From assembly GCF_900182985.1 (NCBI RefSeq), contig NZ_FXUY01000002.1, forward strand, positions 374,501 to 438,500: a stretch of 64,000 nucleotides of DNA, read 5' to 3'. This DNA comes from Pseudomonas helmanticensis (GTDB lineage: Bacteria; Pseudomonadota; Gammaproteobacteria; Pseudomonadales; Pseudomonadaceae). The notes beneath the pieces were generated by a model, which ran no database searches, had not been told where the DNA came from, and worked only from the letters and a program-made list of their open reading frames with translations. Each line of letters begins with the position of its first letter. Position 1 is the first letter of the stretch. Below are positions 50,326 to 58,926 of this stretch, in pieces. The translations under genes were made by a program, and so were the position numbers.

Positions 50326-53271
50326 ATGCCCAGCCCACTGCGCACGGATCAACGCCGGTTCCCTCTGCACGTACATATCAGCGTGATGTTCACCTTCCTG
50401 ATGTTGCTGACCGCAGTGGTGCTGGGGCTGTTCAATTACAGCCAGACGACCCGCATCATTCTTTCGAGCAGTGAGCATCTGTTCAATCGGATCGAACAGG
50501 ATGTACGCCTGGATCTGCACGCCACGTACCAGCCGATCCGCCACTTGTTGAGCCTGCTGGCCGACTACCCCGCGGCCCAGGCAACTGATCTGCAACAGCG
50601 TCTGGCTCTGCTCAAACCCTTCAGCCAGTCGCTCAAGGACAATCCTGACCTCGCTTCGCTTTACCTCGGCTATGGCAATGGCGACTTCTTCATGGTGCGG
50701 GCCTTGCGCAGCGAGGCCTTGAAGACCCAGCTCAAGGCGCCGCCGGCAGCGGTGTATCAAGTCTGGAGCATCGAGCACGACGGCAGCGCCGGCACCCGCT
50801 CGCAGTCATTGTTTTTCGATCAGGGCCTGTCGCTCCTCGCCCGCCAGGACAACCCCGATGACAGTTACGATCCACGCAGCCGCGATTGGTACAGCAACGC
50901 CCGGCAAAGTGGCGACCAGATCACCACCGAACCCTATGTTTTTTTCTCCACTCACAATGTCGGTACCACCCTGGCCCGACGCAGCGCTGACACGACGGTC
51001 ATCGGCGCCGACCTGACCCTCGCCGCGCTCTCGGCGACGCTGATCAAGCACGTGGTGACGCCGAACACCGAGATCGTCCTGTTCGACGCCGAAGGCAATG
51101 CCGTGGCCTGGCCGGACAGCAGCCGACTGATCGTCGACGACCGCACCGCGCGCCTGGCCAAGGCTGCCGACTTGAGCCCGCGCCTGCATGCCTTGTTGTC
51201 CGGCAAGCAGCACGGCAATCGCATAAAAGTCGATGGCCGCCCGTGGATCGTCGCCCGCAGCAGCTTGCAGGAGGGCGGGCCGCAAGGCCTGCAAATGGCC
51301 TTGCTGGTGCCGGAGGATGAATTGCTCGTCGACGCTTATCGCATGCGCTGGCAAGGCGCGCTGATAACCCTGGCAACGTTGCTGTTGTGCCTGCCATTGG
51401 GCTGGCTGATTTCGCGCACACTGGTCAAACCCTTGCACGCTCTGGTCAAGGAAGCCGATGCGATTCGCAGTTTCGACTTCAATTTCCCGGTGACCCGGCG
51501 CTCGCCCGTGCTGGAAGTTGACCAACTGAGTCTGTCGATGGCGCGCATGAAGGACACCCTGGCGAGCTTCTTCCGCATCACCGACAGCCTGTGCGCCGAA
51601 ACCCGCTTCGCGCCGTTGCTGCAACGGGTGCTGTTCGAGACGGTGCAGATCGCCCAGGCACAGGCGGGCCTGATTTATTTGCGCGAGAGCGATGGCAGCC
51701 GCATGGAGCCTTACGGATTGGTGATCGATGACACCCCGCAAACCCTGGAAACTTTCGACATTCAGGGCCACGACCTGCAAACGAGCCAGGGCCCGGCATG
51801 GTTCGAGGAACTGGTGCACGCCGACAATGTGGTCACCAACCTCGGTTTCGAGCAGGCCAGGGATTTGCAAAAAGTATTGCTCGCGATGACGTCACCGCGC
51901 GTGCATCTGATCGGCATACGCCTGCGCAACCGCCACAACGAAACCATTGGCCTGTTGATTTTGCTGGTCAATGACAGCGGCACGCCTGCCGATCTGGAAA
52001 AACTGCGCCCCGACCGTATCGCCTTCCTGCAAGCGGTATCCGGCGCGGCGGCAGTGAGTATCGAAAGCCAGCGCCTGCAGGCGAAACAGAAACAGTTGCT
52101 GGACGCTTTCATTCAATTGCTCGCCGGCGCTATCGATGCCAAAAGTCCGTACACCGGCGGCCACTGTCAGCGCGTGCCGGAGCTGACCCTGATGCTCGCC
52201 CAGGCTGCGGCGGCCAGCCAGGCACCGGCGTTCAGCACCTACCAGCCCACCGAGGATGACTGGGAAGCCTTGCACATTGCGGCGTGGCTGCACGATTGCG
52301 GCAAGGTCACGACGCCGGAATACGTGGTCGACAAAGCCACCAAGCTGGAAACCATCAACGACCGCATCCACGAGATTCGCACGCGCTTCGAGGTGCTCAA
52401 GCGCGATGCCTGGATCGATTACTGGCAAGCGCTGGCCAAGGGCGCAGACGAGGTGGCATTGCGCGACCTGCGGGATGCCACACTGGCTGCGCTGGACGCA
52501 GACTTCGCCTTTGTCGCCCGTTGCAATCTGGGCGGCGAAGCCATGGCCGAAGCCGATCTGCAACGCCTCGATAAGCTTGCCCGCCGGACCTGGACGCGCA
52601 CGCTGGATGATCGATTGGGCGTGTCGTGGGACGAAAACCGCCGTCAGGCCCGCACGCCTGCGCCGACCCTGCCGGTCAGCGAATCGCTGCTGGCAGACAA
52701 GCCCGAACATCTGCTTGAACGAGACAAGAACGAGTTGATACCCGAAGACAATCCATGGGGTTTCAAGCTGGATGTACCGCGCTACAAATACAATCGTGGC
52801 GAGTTGTATAACCTGAGCATCACCCGTGGCACGCTGACCCGCGAGGAGCGCTACATCATCAATCACCACATGGTGCAGACGATCATGATGCTCAGTCACC
52901 TGCCCTTCCCCGGCCACCTCGAGAGCATCGCCGAAATCGCCGGCGGCCATCATGAAAAGATGGACGGCAGCGGTTACCCGAAACGCTTGAAACGTGAGGA
53001 AATGAGCCTGCCGGCACGGATGATGGCGATCGCCGATATTTTCGAAGCGCTGACCGCAGCCGATCGGCCCTACAAGAAGGCCAAGTCGCTGAGCGAAGCG
53101 TTAGGGATCATGGCGACGATGTGCCGCGAGGCGCACATCGATGCACAACTGTTCGGCTTGTTCGTCAACGAGGGTGTGTACCTGCAATACGCCGCACGTT
53201 TTCTCGATCCACAGCAAATCGACGCCGTGGATACGGCCAGCCTGTTGCACAAGGCTGGCCTCACCGCATGA
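50326..53271 (+). CDS. Membrane-bound HD-GYP-type cyclic-di-GMP phosphodiesterase with an inserted segment
   Basis: The 981-residue product has an N-terminal transmembrane helix (MFTFLMLLTAVVLGLFNYSQ) and a large dCache-like periplasmic part. A second membrane segment (ALITLATLLLCLPLGWLISR) and HAMP region near 340-410 follow, then a GAF domain (about 430-590). The HD-GYP domain has His656-Asp657 (AAWLHDCGKVTTPEYVV) and HHEKMDGSGYP (GYP near 883). The two halves are separated by about 215 residues instead of the usual 60-70, so an insertion of roughly 130-150 residues is present. ATG 50326 has GGAG upstream. It follows the kinase by 49 bases and is probably co-transcribed. Confidence 0.88.
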   Translation: MPSPLRTDQRRFPLHVHISVMFTFLMLLTAVVLGLFNYSQTTRIILSSSEHLFNRIEQDVRLDLHATYQPIRHLLSLLADYPAAQATDLQQRLALLKPFSQSLKDNPDLASLYLGYGNGDFFMVRALRSEALKTQLKAPPAAVYQVWSIEHDGSAGTRSQSLFFDQGLSLLARQDNPDDSYDPRSRDWYSNARQSGDQITTEPYVFFSTHNVGTTLARRSADTTVIGADLTLAALSATLIKHVVTPNTEIVLFDAEGNAVAWPDSSRLIVDDRTARLAKAADLSPRLHALLSGKQHGNRIKVDGRPWIVARSSLQEGGPQGLQMALLVPEDELLVDAYRMRWQGALITLATLLLCLPLGWLISRTLVKPLHALVKEADAIRSFDFNFPVTRRSPVLEVDQLSLSMARMKDTLASFFRITDSLCAETRFAPLLQRVLFETVQIAQAQAGLIYLRESDGSRMEPYGLVIDDTPQTLETFDIQGHDLQTSQGPAWFEELVHADNVVTNLGFEQARDLQKVLLAMTSPRVHLIGIRLRNRHNETIGLLILLVNDSGTPADLEKLRPDRIAFLQAVSGAAAVSIESQRLQAKQKQLLDAFIQLLAGAIDAKSPYTGGHCQRVPELTLMLAQAAAASQAPAFSTYQPTEDDWEALHIAAWLHDCGKVTTPEYVVDKATKLETINDRIHEIRTRFEVLKRDAWIDYWQALAKGADEVALRDLRDATLAALDADFAFVARCNLGGEAMAEADLQRLDKLARRTWTRTLDDRLGVSWDENRRQARTPAPTLPVSESLLADKPEHLLERDKNELIPEDNPWGFKLDVPRYKYNRGELYNLSITRGTLTREERYIINHHMVQTIMMLSHLPFPGHLESIAEIAGGHHEKMDGSGYPKRLKREEMSLPARMMAIADIFEALTAADRPYKKAKSLSEALGIMATMCREAHIDAQLFGLFVNEGVYLQYAARFLDPQQIDAVDTASLLHKAGLTA

Positions 53272-53754
53272 TCAGCAGTCGGTCAGACGTAGGAAGATCG
53301 ACGCCAGTTGTTCGATGCCGGCCTGATCGTCGGCGCCGAAACGCGCCAGTTTCGGGCTGTCCAGATCGAGAACAGCGACCAGGTGGCCGTCCTTGACCAA
53401 CGGCACGACCAACTCACTGTTCGACGCGCTGTCGCAGGCGATGTGCCCGGGAAACGCGTGCACATCTTCGACCCGCTGGGTTTGCCGAGTGGCCGCCGCC
53501 GCGCCGCACACGCCACGACCGAATGGAATGCGCACGCAGGCGATTTGCCCCTGAAACGGGCCGAGCACCAGTTCTTCGTTACGATTGAGGTAGAAACCGG
53601 CCCAGTTCAGATCATCGAGCTGGTTGAACAGGAACGCCGAAAACTGCGCAGCGTTGGCGATAAAATCGCGCTCGTCAGCCAGCAGCGACTCCAGTTGAGC
53701 GGCCAACATGCCATAGCCTTCGAGGCCCTGGCCGCTTTGTTGCAAATCAATCAT
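53272..53754 (-). CDS. msrC: Free methionine-(R)-sulfoxide reductase (GAF-type)
   Basis: The 160-residue product is a single GAF domain of the fRMsr type. The redox cysteines are present in QIACVRIPFGRGVCGAAAAT and HAFPGHIACDSASNSELVVP. The enzyme reduces free methionine-R-sulfoxide with thioredoxin or glutaredoxin. ATG 53754 (MIDLQQSGQGLEGYG) is the normal start and overlaps the stop of the upstream ATPase gene by four bases. It lies near msrB (58304), the enzyme for protein-bound R-sulfoxide. Confidence 0.88.
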   Translation of the reverse strand: MIDLQQSGQGLEGYGMLAAQLESLLADERDFIANAAQFSAFLFNQLDDLNWAGFYLNRNEELVLGPFQGQIACVRIPFGRGVCGAAAATRQTQRVEDVHAFPGHIACDSASNSELVVPLVKDGHLVAVLDLDSPKLARFGADDQAGIEQLASIFLRLTDC

Positions 53755-54641
53755 GCCTTGTGCTCCAACAATTTCAGTCCCACCCAGTATCGGGCGAATT
53801 GATACGCGCAACGTCCGTTGCGATTACCGCGGCCGGTGGCCCAACGCACGGCAAGGATGTCCAGTTCTTCGTCGCGCTGCCAGCTCAGGCCGGCCTTGGC
53901 GGCCAGTTGGCCGATCCAGTGTTCGACGACGTCGAGGAAATGTTCTTGGGTAAACGGGTAAAACGACAGCCACAGGCCGAATCGATCCGACAGGGCGATC
54001 TTGTCTTCGACGGCTTCGCTTGGGTGCAGCTCGCCATCTACACGTTTCCAGTTTTCGTTGTCGCTTTCCTTTTCCGGCACCAGATGGCGGCGGTTGGAGG
54101 TCGCGTAGAGCAAAACGTTATCCGGCGCCTGCTCGAGCGAACCGTCGAGCACGCTTTTCAGGACGCGGTAATCGCCTTCACCGGACTCGAACGACAAATC
54201 ATCGCAAAACAGCACGAAGCGTTGTGGCAGCTTACCGATCTGCTCGACCACGCGGGGCAGGTCAGCCAGATGGTCGCGCTCGATTTCGATCAGGCGCAGG
54301 CCGGATTTGGCGTGTTCGGCGAGCAGCGCCCGTACCAGCGAGGATTTGCCGGTACCGCGCGAGCCCCAGAGCAATGCGTGGTTGGCCGGCATGCCGTCAA
54401 GGAATTGCTGAGTGTTGCGGCCCAGCTGCTCGAGTTGACGGTCGACACCAATCAGGTCGGACAGGCGCATGTCGAGGCTGACTTCCAGCGGCAGCAGATA
54501 CCCGCTGCGGCCGTCACGCTGCCAGCGCGCAGCCAGGCACGTGCCCCAGTCAATGACGGGGCGCGATGCCGGCAACAGCGGTTCGATTCGCGCCAGAACC
54601 GATTCGGCGCGCTCAAGAAAAGCATTCAATCGGGAATCCAC
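53751..54641 (-). CDS. DUF815-type AAA ATPase
   Basis: The 296-residue product has a Walker A motif LWGSRGTGKSSLVRALLAEH and a Walker B motif RFVLFCDDLSFESGEGDY, with sensor-like LLYATSNRRHLVPEKESDN, as in the DUF815 family. Its role is not known. The start is GTG 54641 with a strong GAGGAG site; the frame is open further but has no ribosome site. Its stop overlaps the start of msrC (ATGA), so the two are one operon. Confidence 0.85.
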   Translation of the reverse strand: MDSRLNAFLERAESVLARIEPLLPASRPVIDWGTCLAARWQRDGRSGYLLPLEVSLDMRLSDLIGVDRQLEQLGRNTQQFLDGMPANHALLWGSRGTGKSSLVRALLAEHAKSGLRLIEIERDHLADLPRVVEQIGKLPQRFVLFCDDLSFESGEGDYRVLKSVLDGSLEQAPDNVLLYATSNRRHLVPEKESDNENWKRVDGELHPSEAVEDKIALSDRFGLWLSFYPFTQEHFLDVVEHWIGQLAAKAGLSWQRDEELDILAVRWATGRGNRNGRCAYQFARYWVGLKLLEHKA

Positions 54642-54792
54642 GTCTTCTCCTCGGGCATTTTCAAAGTGATGATGGTAACCCTGCGACGGCAAACAGATTT
54701 AAACCCCCGCGCCGCGCCTTGTTACAAGGCGATTCGGGAACCTCGGCATCCATACATGATCGACTATGCTTGAGCAGCGAAGGGAAACGGAA

Positions 54793-57129
54793 GTGGTTCA
54801 ACACCCCATGGATATCAAATTCACCCACCGGCTGTCTTACAAGCAAGCCAGGCTTACTGTGCTGGTCGGGTTCATTCTGGGCACGCTGCTCAGCCTGCTG
54901 CAAATCGGCATCGATTATGCCAGTGAAGACGCCTCCATCAATCGTGAAATCCTGTCTTTGCTGGAAATCAGCCATAACCCGGCATCGCGCATCGCCTACA
55001 ACATCGACGCCGAACTGGCACAGGAACTCACGCTGGGTTTGCTGCGTTCGCCGGCGATCATCTCTGCGCAACTGACCGACAACAACGGTACGGTGCTGGC
55101 CAGCGTCAAACGCCCCGAACTGCAGAGCAGCTATCGGGTGATCAGCGACTTCCTGTTTGGCGCCAAGCGGCAGTTCGAAGACCGCCTCTATCTTGATCAC
55201 TTGCCCAACGAATCTCTGGGTGTATTGAGCCTTGAAGTCGACACTTATGCTTTCGGCAGCCGTTTTCTGCGCCGCGCGGAAATCACCCTCCTCAACGGTT
55301 TTGCCCGCAGCCTGATCCTGACCGGAATCCTGCTCGCGCTGTTTTACGTCATGCTGACCAAACCACTGGTGCGGGTGATCCGCGAACTCAGCGGGCGTGA
55401 CCCTCGCTCCGCCGAGCCAACAACTCTGGAGTGTCCGGCCGGGCACGGCAATGACGAGATTGGCGTGCTGGTCAAAGTTGCCAACCAGCAGTTCGAAAAC
55501 ATTGCCACCGAGATCCAGCAACGCCGCAACGCCGAAAATCGCCTGACCGACTACCTTGGGCAACTGGAAAACATTGTTTCGGCGCGCACCGCTGAACTCA
55601 AGGCGATCAACGCCCGGCTCAGCCAGTCCAACCAGGAACTCGAAGTCGCGCGCAGCACCGCGCTGGAAATGGCAGAAGCGCGCTCGGCCTTCCTCGCCAA
55701 CATGAGCCATGAAATCCGCACGCCGCTCAACGGTTTGCTGGGGATGATCGCGCTGTCGCTCGACGGCCCGCTGAACGCCGAGCAACAGCAACAGCTGTCG
55801 ATTGCCCATGACTCCGGCAAGGTGCTGGTGGAGTTGCTCAACGATATTCTCGACCTGTCCAAGTTCGACGCCGGGCAATTGGAGCTGGAAAATATTCCGT
55901 TCGATCTCGGCTCACTGATCGAAGACACGGCCAACCTGCTGTCGCAGAATGCCGCGCCGAGCGTTGAGCTGACTTGCCTGATCGATCCGCACTTCCCCGC
56001 TCTGGTACTGGGCGATCCGACCCGGGTTCGACAGATTGTCAGCAACCTGCTGTCCAACGCGCTGAAGTTCACCCGTTTCGGCCGCGTCGATGTGCGCCTG
56101 TCGGCTTACAAGGACGGCGTGCGCATCGAGGTCTGCGACACCGGGATCGGCATCGCCCAGGATGCGCAGGTGAAAATATTCCAGCCGTTCACCCAGGCCG
56201 GCGCCGGGATTACCCGCCAGTACGGCGGCACCGGGCTGGGACTGGCACTGACCTATAACCTCTGCGAGGCCATGCAGGGACGTCTGACCATCAGTTCCGA
56301 GACCGGTTTTGGCAGTCAGTTCTGCGCCGAGTTGCCACTTCCCTGCCACACCCGCGCGCTGGCCCCGGCGCCACTGCACGGCAAAGTACTGGCAATCACT
56401 GCGGGCAGCAGCGGCCTGGCCGAGTTGCTGCAAAGCGTGCTGCCGGTCTGGGGCCTCGAGTATGAACAGCGGACCATCGACGATTCGCTCCTGGGCCTGA
56501 CGCCAGACGTGCTGATTACCGACTGTCCGGAATGTCTGTTCGGCTTGCGACCGACCCTCGTCGCGCCGATTCTGCTGGTGACCGCCTATGGCAGTTTCCT
56601 GCCCAGCGAAGAGGCTGCCGCCCTCGCGCCTTTGCAGCAACAGGCACGACCGTTGGCGCGTAATGCGCTCTATCAGAATCTGCGTCGCACCCTGCAACCG
56701 GACACCACCACGATCAACGATGCGCGCCTGGAGTCTTCACCCAGCGTGCGGCGTGGGCGGGTGTTGCTGGTCGAGGACAACCCGGTCAATCAGTTGGTGG
56801 CCAAGGGCATGCTCGGCAAGCTCGGCTGCGAGGTCGTGGTCGCCGCGCATGGTGCCGAAGCGCTGGATCAGTTGGAGTATCACGAGTTCGACATGGTCCT
56901 GATGGACTGCAACATGCCGGTCATGGACGGCTACGAAGCCAGCCGGCAGATTCGCCAGAGCGGACGCTGGCCGAGTCTGCCGATTGTCGCCCTGACCGCC
57001 AACGCCATGTCCGAAGAGCGCGAACGCTGCCGGGCGGCGGGCATGAGCGACTATCTGGCGAAACCGTTCCGCCGCGAGGAACTGGCGGCACTGCTGGATC
57101 AATGGATTCCGTCTACGACAGCGCTTTGA
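54793..57129 (+). CDS. Hybrid sensor histidine kinase, BarA-like layout without Hpt
   Basis: The 778-residue product has two membrane segments (about 15-40 and 165-185), a periplasmic loop, HAMP, a coiled-coil linker, HisKA with MSHEIRTPLNGLLGM (His306), and HATPase with QYGGTGLGLALTYN. A receiver-like segment without a visible acceptor aspartate follows (about 515-620), and then a true C-terminal receiver (Asp705 in DMVLMDCNMPVMDGYE). Without an Hpt it needs a separate phosphotransfer protein. The GTG at 54793 has AGGGA seven bases upstream; ATG 54808 is a possible alternative. No regulator gene lies next to it. Its end overlaps the ohrR-like gene by 17 bases. Confidence 0.87.
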   Translation: MVQHPMDIKFTHRLSYKQARLTVLVGFILGTLLSLLQIGIDYASEDASINREILSLLEISHNPASRIAYNIDAELAQELTLGLLRSPAIISAQLTDNNGTVLASVKRPELQSSYRVISDFLFGAKRQFEDRLYLDHLPNESLGVLSLEVDTYAFGSRFLRRAEITLLNGFARSLILTGILLALFYVMLTKPLVRVIRELSGRDPRSAEPTTLECPAGHGNDEIGVLVKVANQQFENIATEIQQRRNAENRLTDYLGQLENIVSARTAELKAINARLSQSNQELEVARSTALEMAEARSAFLANMSHEIRTPLNGLLGMIALSLDGPLNAEQQQQLSIAHDSGKVLVELLNDILDLSKFDAGQLELENIPFDLGSLIEDTANLLSQNAAPSVELTCLIDPHFPALVLGDPTRVRQIVSNLLSNALKFTRFGRVDVRLSAYKDGVRIEVCDTGIGIAQDAQVKIFQPFTQAGAGITRQYGGTGLGLALTYNLCEAMQGRLTISSETGFGSQFCAELPLPCHTRALAPAPLHGKVLAITAGSSGLAELLQSVLPVWGLEYEQRTIDDSLLGLTPDVLITDCPECLFGLRPTLVAPILLVTAYGSFLPSEEAAALAPLQQQARPLARNALYQNLRRTLQPDTTTINDARLESSPSVRRGRVLLVEDNPVNQLVAKGMLGKLGCEVVVAAHGAEALDQLEYHEFDMVLMDCNMPVMDGYEASRQIRQSGRWPSLPIVALTANAMSEERERCRAAGMSDYLAKPFRREELAALLDQWIPSTTAL

Positions 57130-57574
57130 TCTGCCCCAACAGTTGATCGAGGCCGTTGCGCAGGTCATTGAGCCGGTCCAGATCCACACCGCTGTCGCAC
57201 AGCAGCCGGGCCTTCAGCGGCCCGACCTGTTCGCGCAACGCCTGGCCAGCAGACGTCAGACTCAAATGCACTTCCCGCTCATCACGGGCCGAGCGCTGCC
57301 GCTGAACCAATTGCAACTGCTCAAGACGCTTGAGCAAAGGCGTCAGCGTGCCGGAGTCGAGCGCCAGGCGTTCGCCCAAAGCCTTGACCGTCGGTTGTTC
57401 CGGCGCGGCGTCCTGCCACTCCCACAACACCAGCATCGCCAGATATTGCGGATAGGTCAGGCCAAGTTGATCGAGCATCGGCTTGTAGGCACGAATCACT
57501 GCCCGGGACGCGGCGTACAGTTTGAAGCACAACTGACTGTCGAGCTTCAGCGAATCGACCGACAGATTGTTCAT
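57113..57574 (-). CDS. ohrR: OhrR-like MarR-family peroxide-sensing repressor
   Basis: The 153-residue product is a winged-helix MarR protein with the reactive cysteine of the OhrR subfamily in LDSQLCFKLYAASRAVIRAY. The DNA-binding part reads VKALGERLALDSGTLTPLLK. Organic hydroperoxides oxidise this cysteine and release the repressor from DNA. Its start overlaps the gpx stop (ATGA), so gpx and ohrR are one operon, and an OhrR-type operator lies upstream at 58103. In many bacteria the partner is ohr itself; here it is a glutathione peroxidase. Confidence 0.88.
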   Translation of the reverse strand: MNNLSVDSLKLDSQLCFKLYAASRAVIRAYKPMLDQLGLTYPQYLAMLVLWEWQDAAPEQPTVKALGERLALDSGTLTPLLKRLEQLQLVQRQRSARDEREVHLSLTSAGQALREQVGPLKARLLCDSGVDLDRLNDLRNGLDQLLGQIKALS

Positions 57575-58056
57575 TTGAGCAGGGCTTCGATCTCGCGGCT
57601 CAGGTCCTGCGGCTTGGTTGCCGGGGCAAAGCGCTTGACCAACTGGCCGTCCTTGCCGATCAGGAACTTGGTGAAATTCCACTTGATGCCCTGAGAGCCG
57701 AGTACGCCCGGCGCACGTTTCTTCAACTGTACGAACAGCGGATGGGCTCCGGCACCGTTGACGTCGATCTTCTTGAACAGCGGGAAACTGACACCGAAGT
57801 TCAACTCGCAGAATTCGCTGATTGCGCCTTCGTTGCCCGGCTCCTGCTTGCCGAACTGGTTGCAAGGAAAGCCCAGCACCACCAGGCCCTGATCCTTGTA
57901 GGTCTGCCAGAGTTGTTCAAGGCCTTTGTACTGTGGGGTGAAACCGCATTTGCTCGCCGTGTTGACCACCAGCACGGCTTTGCCGGCGAAATCGGCCAGG
58001 GTCTTTTGCTCGCCTTTGATGGTGGTGCACGGAATATTCAGCAGGTTGTCGCTCAT
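57571..58056 (-). CDS. gpx: Glutathione peroxidase (cysteine type)
   Basis: The 161-residue product is a Gpx with the peroxidatic cysteine in LVVNTASKCGFTPQYKGLEQ, the conserved LGFPCNQFGKQEPGNEGAIS, and WNFTKFLIGKDGQLVKRF near the end. A cysteine, not selenocysteine, is encoded. It reduces hydroperoxides, usually with thioredoxin in bacterial forms. ATG 58056 gives MSDNLLNIPCTTIKG. It is co-transcribed with the ohrR-like gene and has an OhrR-type operator 47 bases upstream. Confidence 0.94.
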   Translation of the reverse strand: MSDNLLNIPCTTIKGEQKTLADFAGKAVLVVNTASKCGFTPQYKGLEQLWQTYKDQGLVVLGFPCNQFGKQEPGNEGAISEFCELNFGVSFPLFKKIDVNGAGAHPLFVQLKKRAPGVLGSQGIKWNFTKFLIGKDGQLVKRFAPATKPQDLSREIEALLK

Positions 58057-58102
58057 GAGACGGGCTCCGCAGATAATCGGGAAAGGACAAACATAGCGAG
58101 CA

Positions 58103-58124
58103 ATTAAATTGTGTGCAATTTAAT
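58103..58124. promoter_or_regulatory. OhrR-type operator upstream of gpx
   Basis: ATTAAATTG-TGTG-CAATTTAAT is a perfect nine-plus-nine inverted repeat, and it contains CAATTAAATTG, the core known for OhrR-type sites (TACAATTAAATTGTA). It is placed over the gpx promoter region. Confidence 0.82.
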
Positions 58125-58142
58125 TAATAGAACCACACCCCG

Positions 58143-58226
58143 TGTAGGAGCTGCCGAAGGCTGCGATCTTTTGATCCTGTCTTTAAAAAGCAAAATCAAA
58201 AGATCGCAGCCTTCGGCAGCTCCTAC
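58143..58226. repeat. REP-type inverted pair with 32-base perfect arms
   Basis: Arms at 58143-58174 and 58195-58226 are exact reverse complements and belong to the GATCGCAGCC family. It lies between gpx and msrB, both on the minus strand. Confidence 0.9.
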
Positions 58227-58233
58227 AGGGGTC

Positions 58234-58299
58234 GATCGAACGGTCCGACAGGCGTGCGATCGTCGAATTGATCGCACCGTCCGAAAGGCGTGCGATTGT
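58234..58299 (+). repeat. Tandem imperfect direct repeat
   Basis: Two 30-base copies (58234-58263 and 58270-58299) share 26 of 30 bases, with a six-base spacer. The second copy ends five bases before the msrB stop. They immediately follow the REP pair. Confidence 0.7.
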
Positions 58300-58303
58300 G
58301 GGT

Positions 58304-58705
58304 TTATTCGCGCGGTTCGAGGTTCAGGCACACCGAGTTGATGCAATAACGCAGGCCGGTGGGCGGCGGGCCGTCCGGGAACACATGACCCAGATGCGCG
58401 TCGCAGCGGGCGCACTTCACTTCGGTACGGATCATGCCGTGGCTGACATCGCGGATTTCGGTCATCGCGCTTTTGCCGATCGGCTCATAAAAGCTCGGCC
58501 AGCCACAACCGGAGTCGAATTTGGCTTTGGAGTCGAACAATGCTTCGTTGCAGCAGACGCAGTGGTAAACACCGTCGGTTTTGGTGGCGTTGTATTTGCC
58601 GGAGAACGGTCGCTCGGTCGCACTGAGGCGGCAAACCTCGTACTGCTGCGGGTCGAGCATGGCTTTCCATTCTTCCAGGGTTTTTTCCAACTTTTCCATC
58701 ATCAC
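58304..58705 (-). CDS. msrB: Peptide-methionine (R)-S-oxide reductase MsrB
   Basis: The 133-residue product is a complete MsrB. Two CxxC zinc pairs are visible ([11 protein letters not shown] and [14 protein letters not shown]), as are [15 protein letters not shown] and the catalytic region [15 protein letters not shown]. It repairs protein-bound methionine-R-sulfoxide. Three ATG codons open the gene; the first, 58705, lies after GAGG. It stands alone on the minus strand, upstream of divergent alaA. Confidence 0.94.
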   Translation of the reverse strand: MMMEKLEKTLEEWKAMLDPQQYEVCRLSATERPFSGKYNATKTDGVYHCVCCNEALFDSKAKFDSGCGWPSFYEPIGKSAMTEIRDVSHGMIRTEVKCARCDAHLGHVFPDGPPPTGLRYCINSVCLNLEPRE

Positions 58706-58926
58706 ACCTCAGCGGCTGAAAAAGCCCGATCTGTACCTTTTCCACGGATCGGGTGGCACGTATGATTGCGCCTTGTTTTGACGCCAGTCTGGCAGCCACG
58801 TTACACGCACTCAAACGGATTTTTTGCAGCGTTGAGTGCCGGCAACCGATTGGCGTGCACATGCAGGATTCCCAGTACGGTAGTTCATACAGCGTCTGGA
58901 TCGTTCATTTTCGGGATCACATCGCC

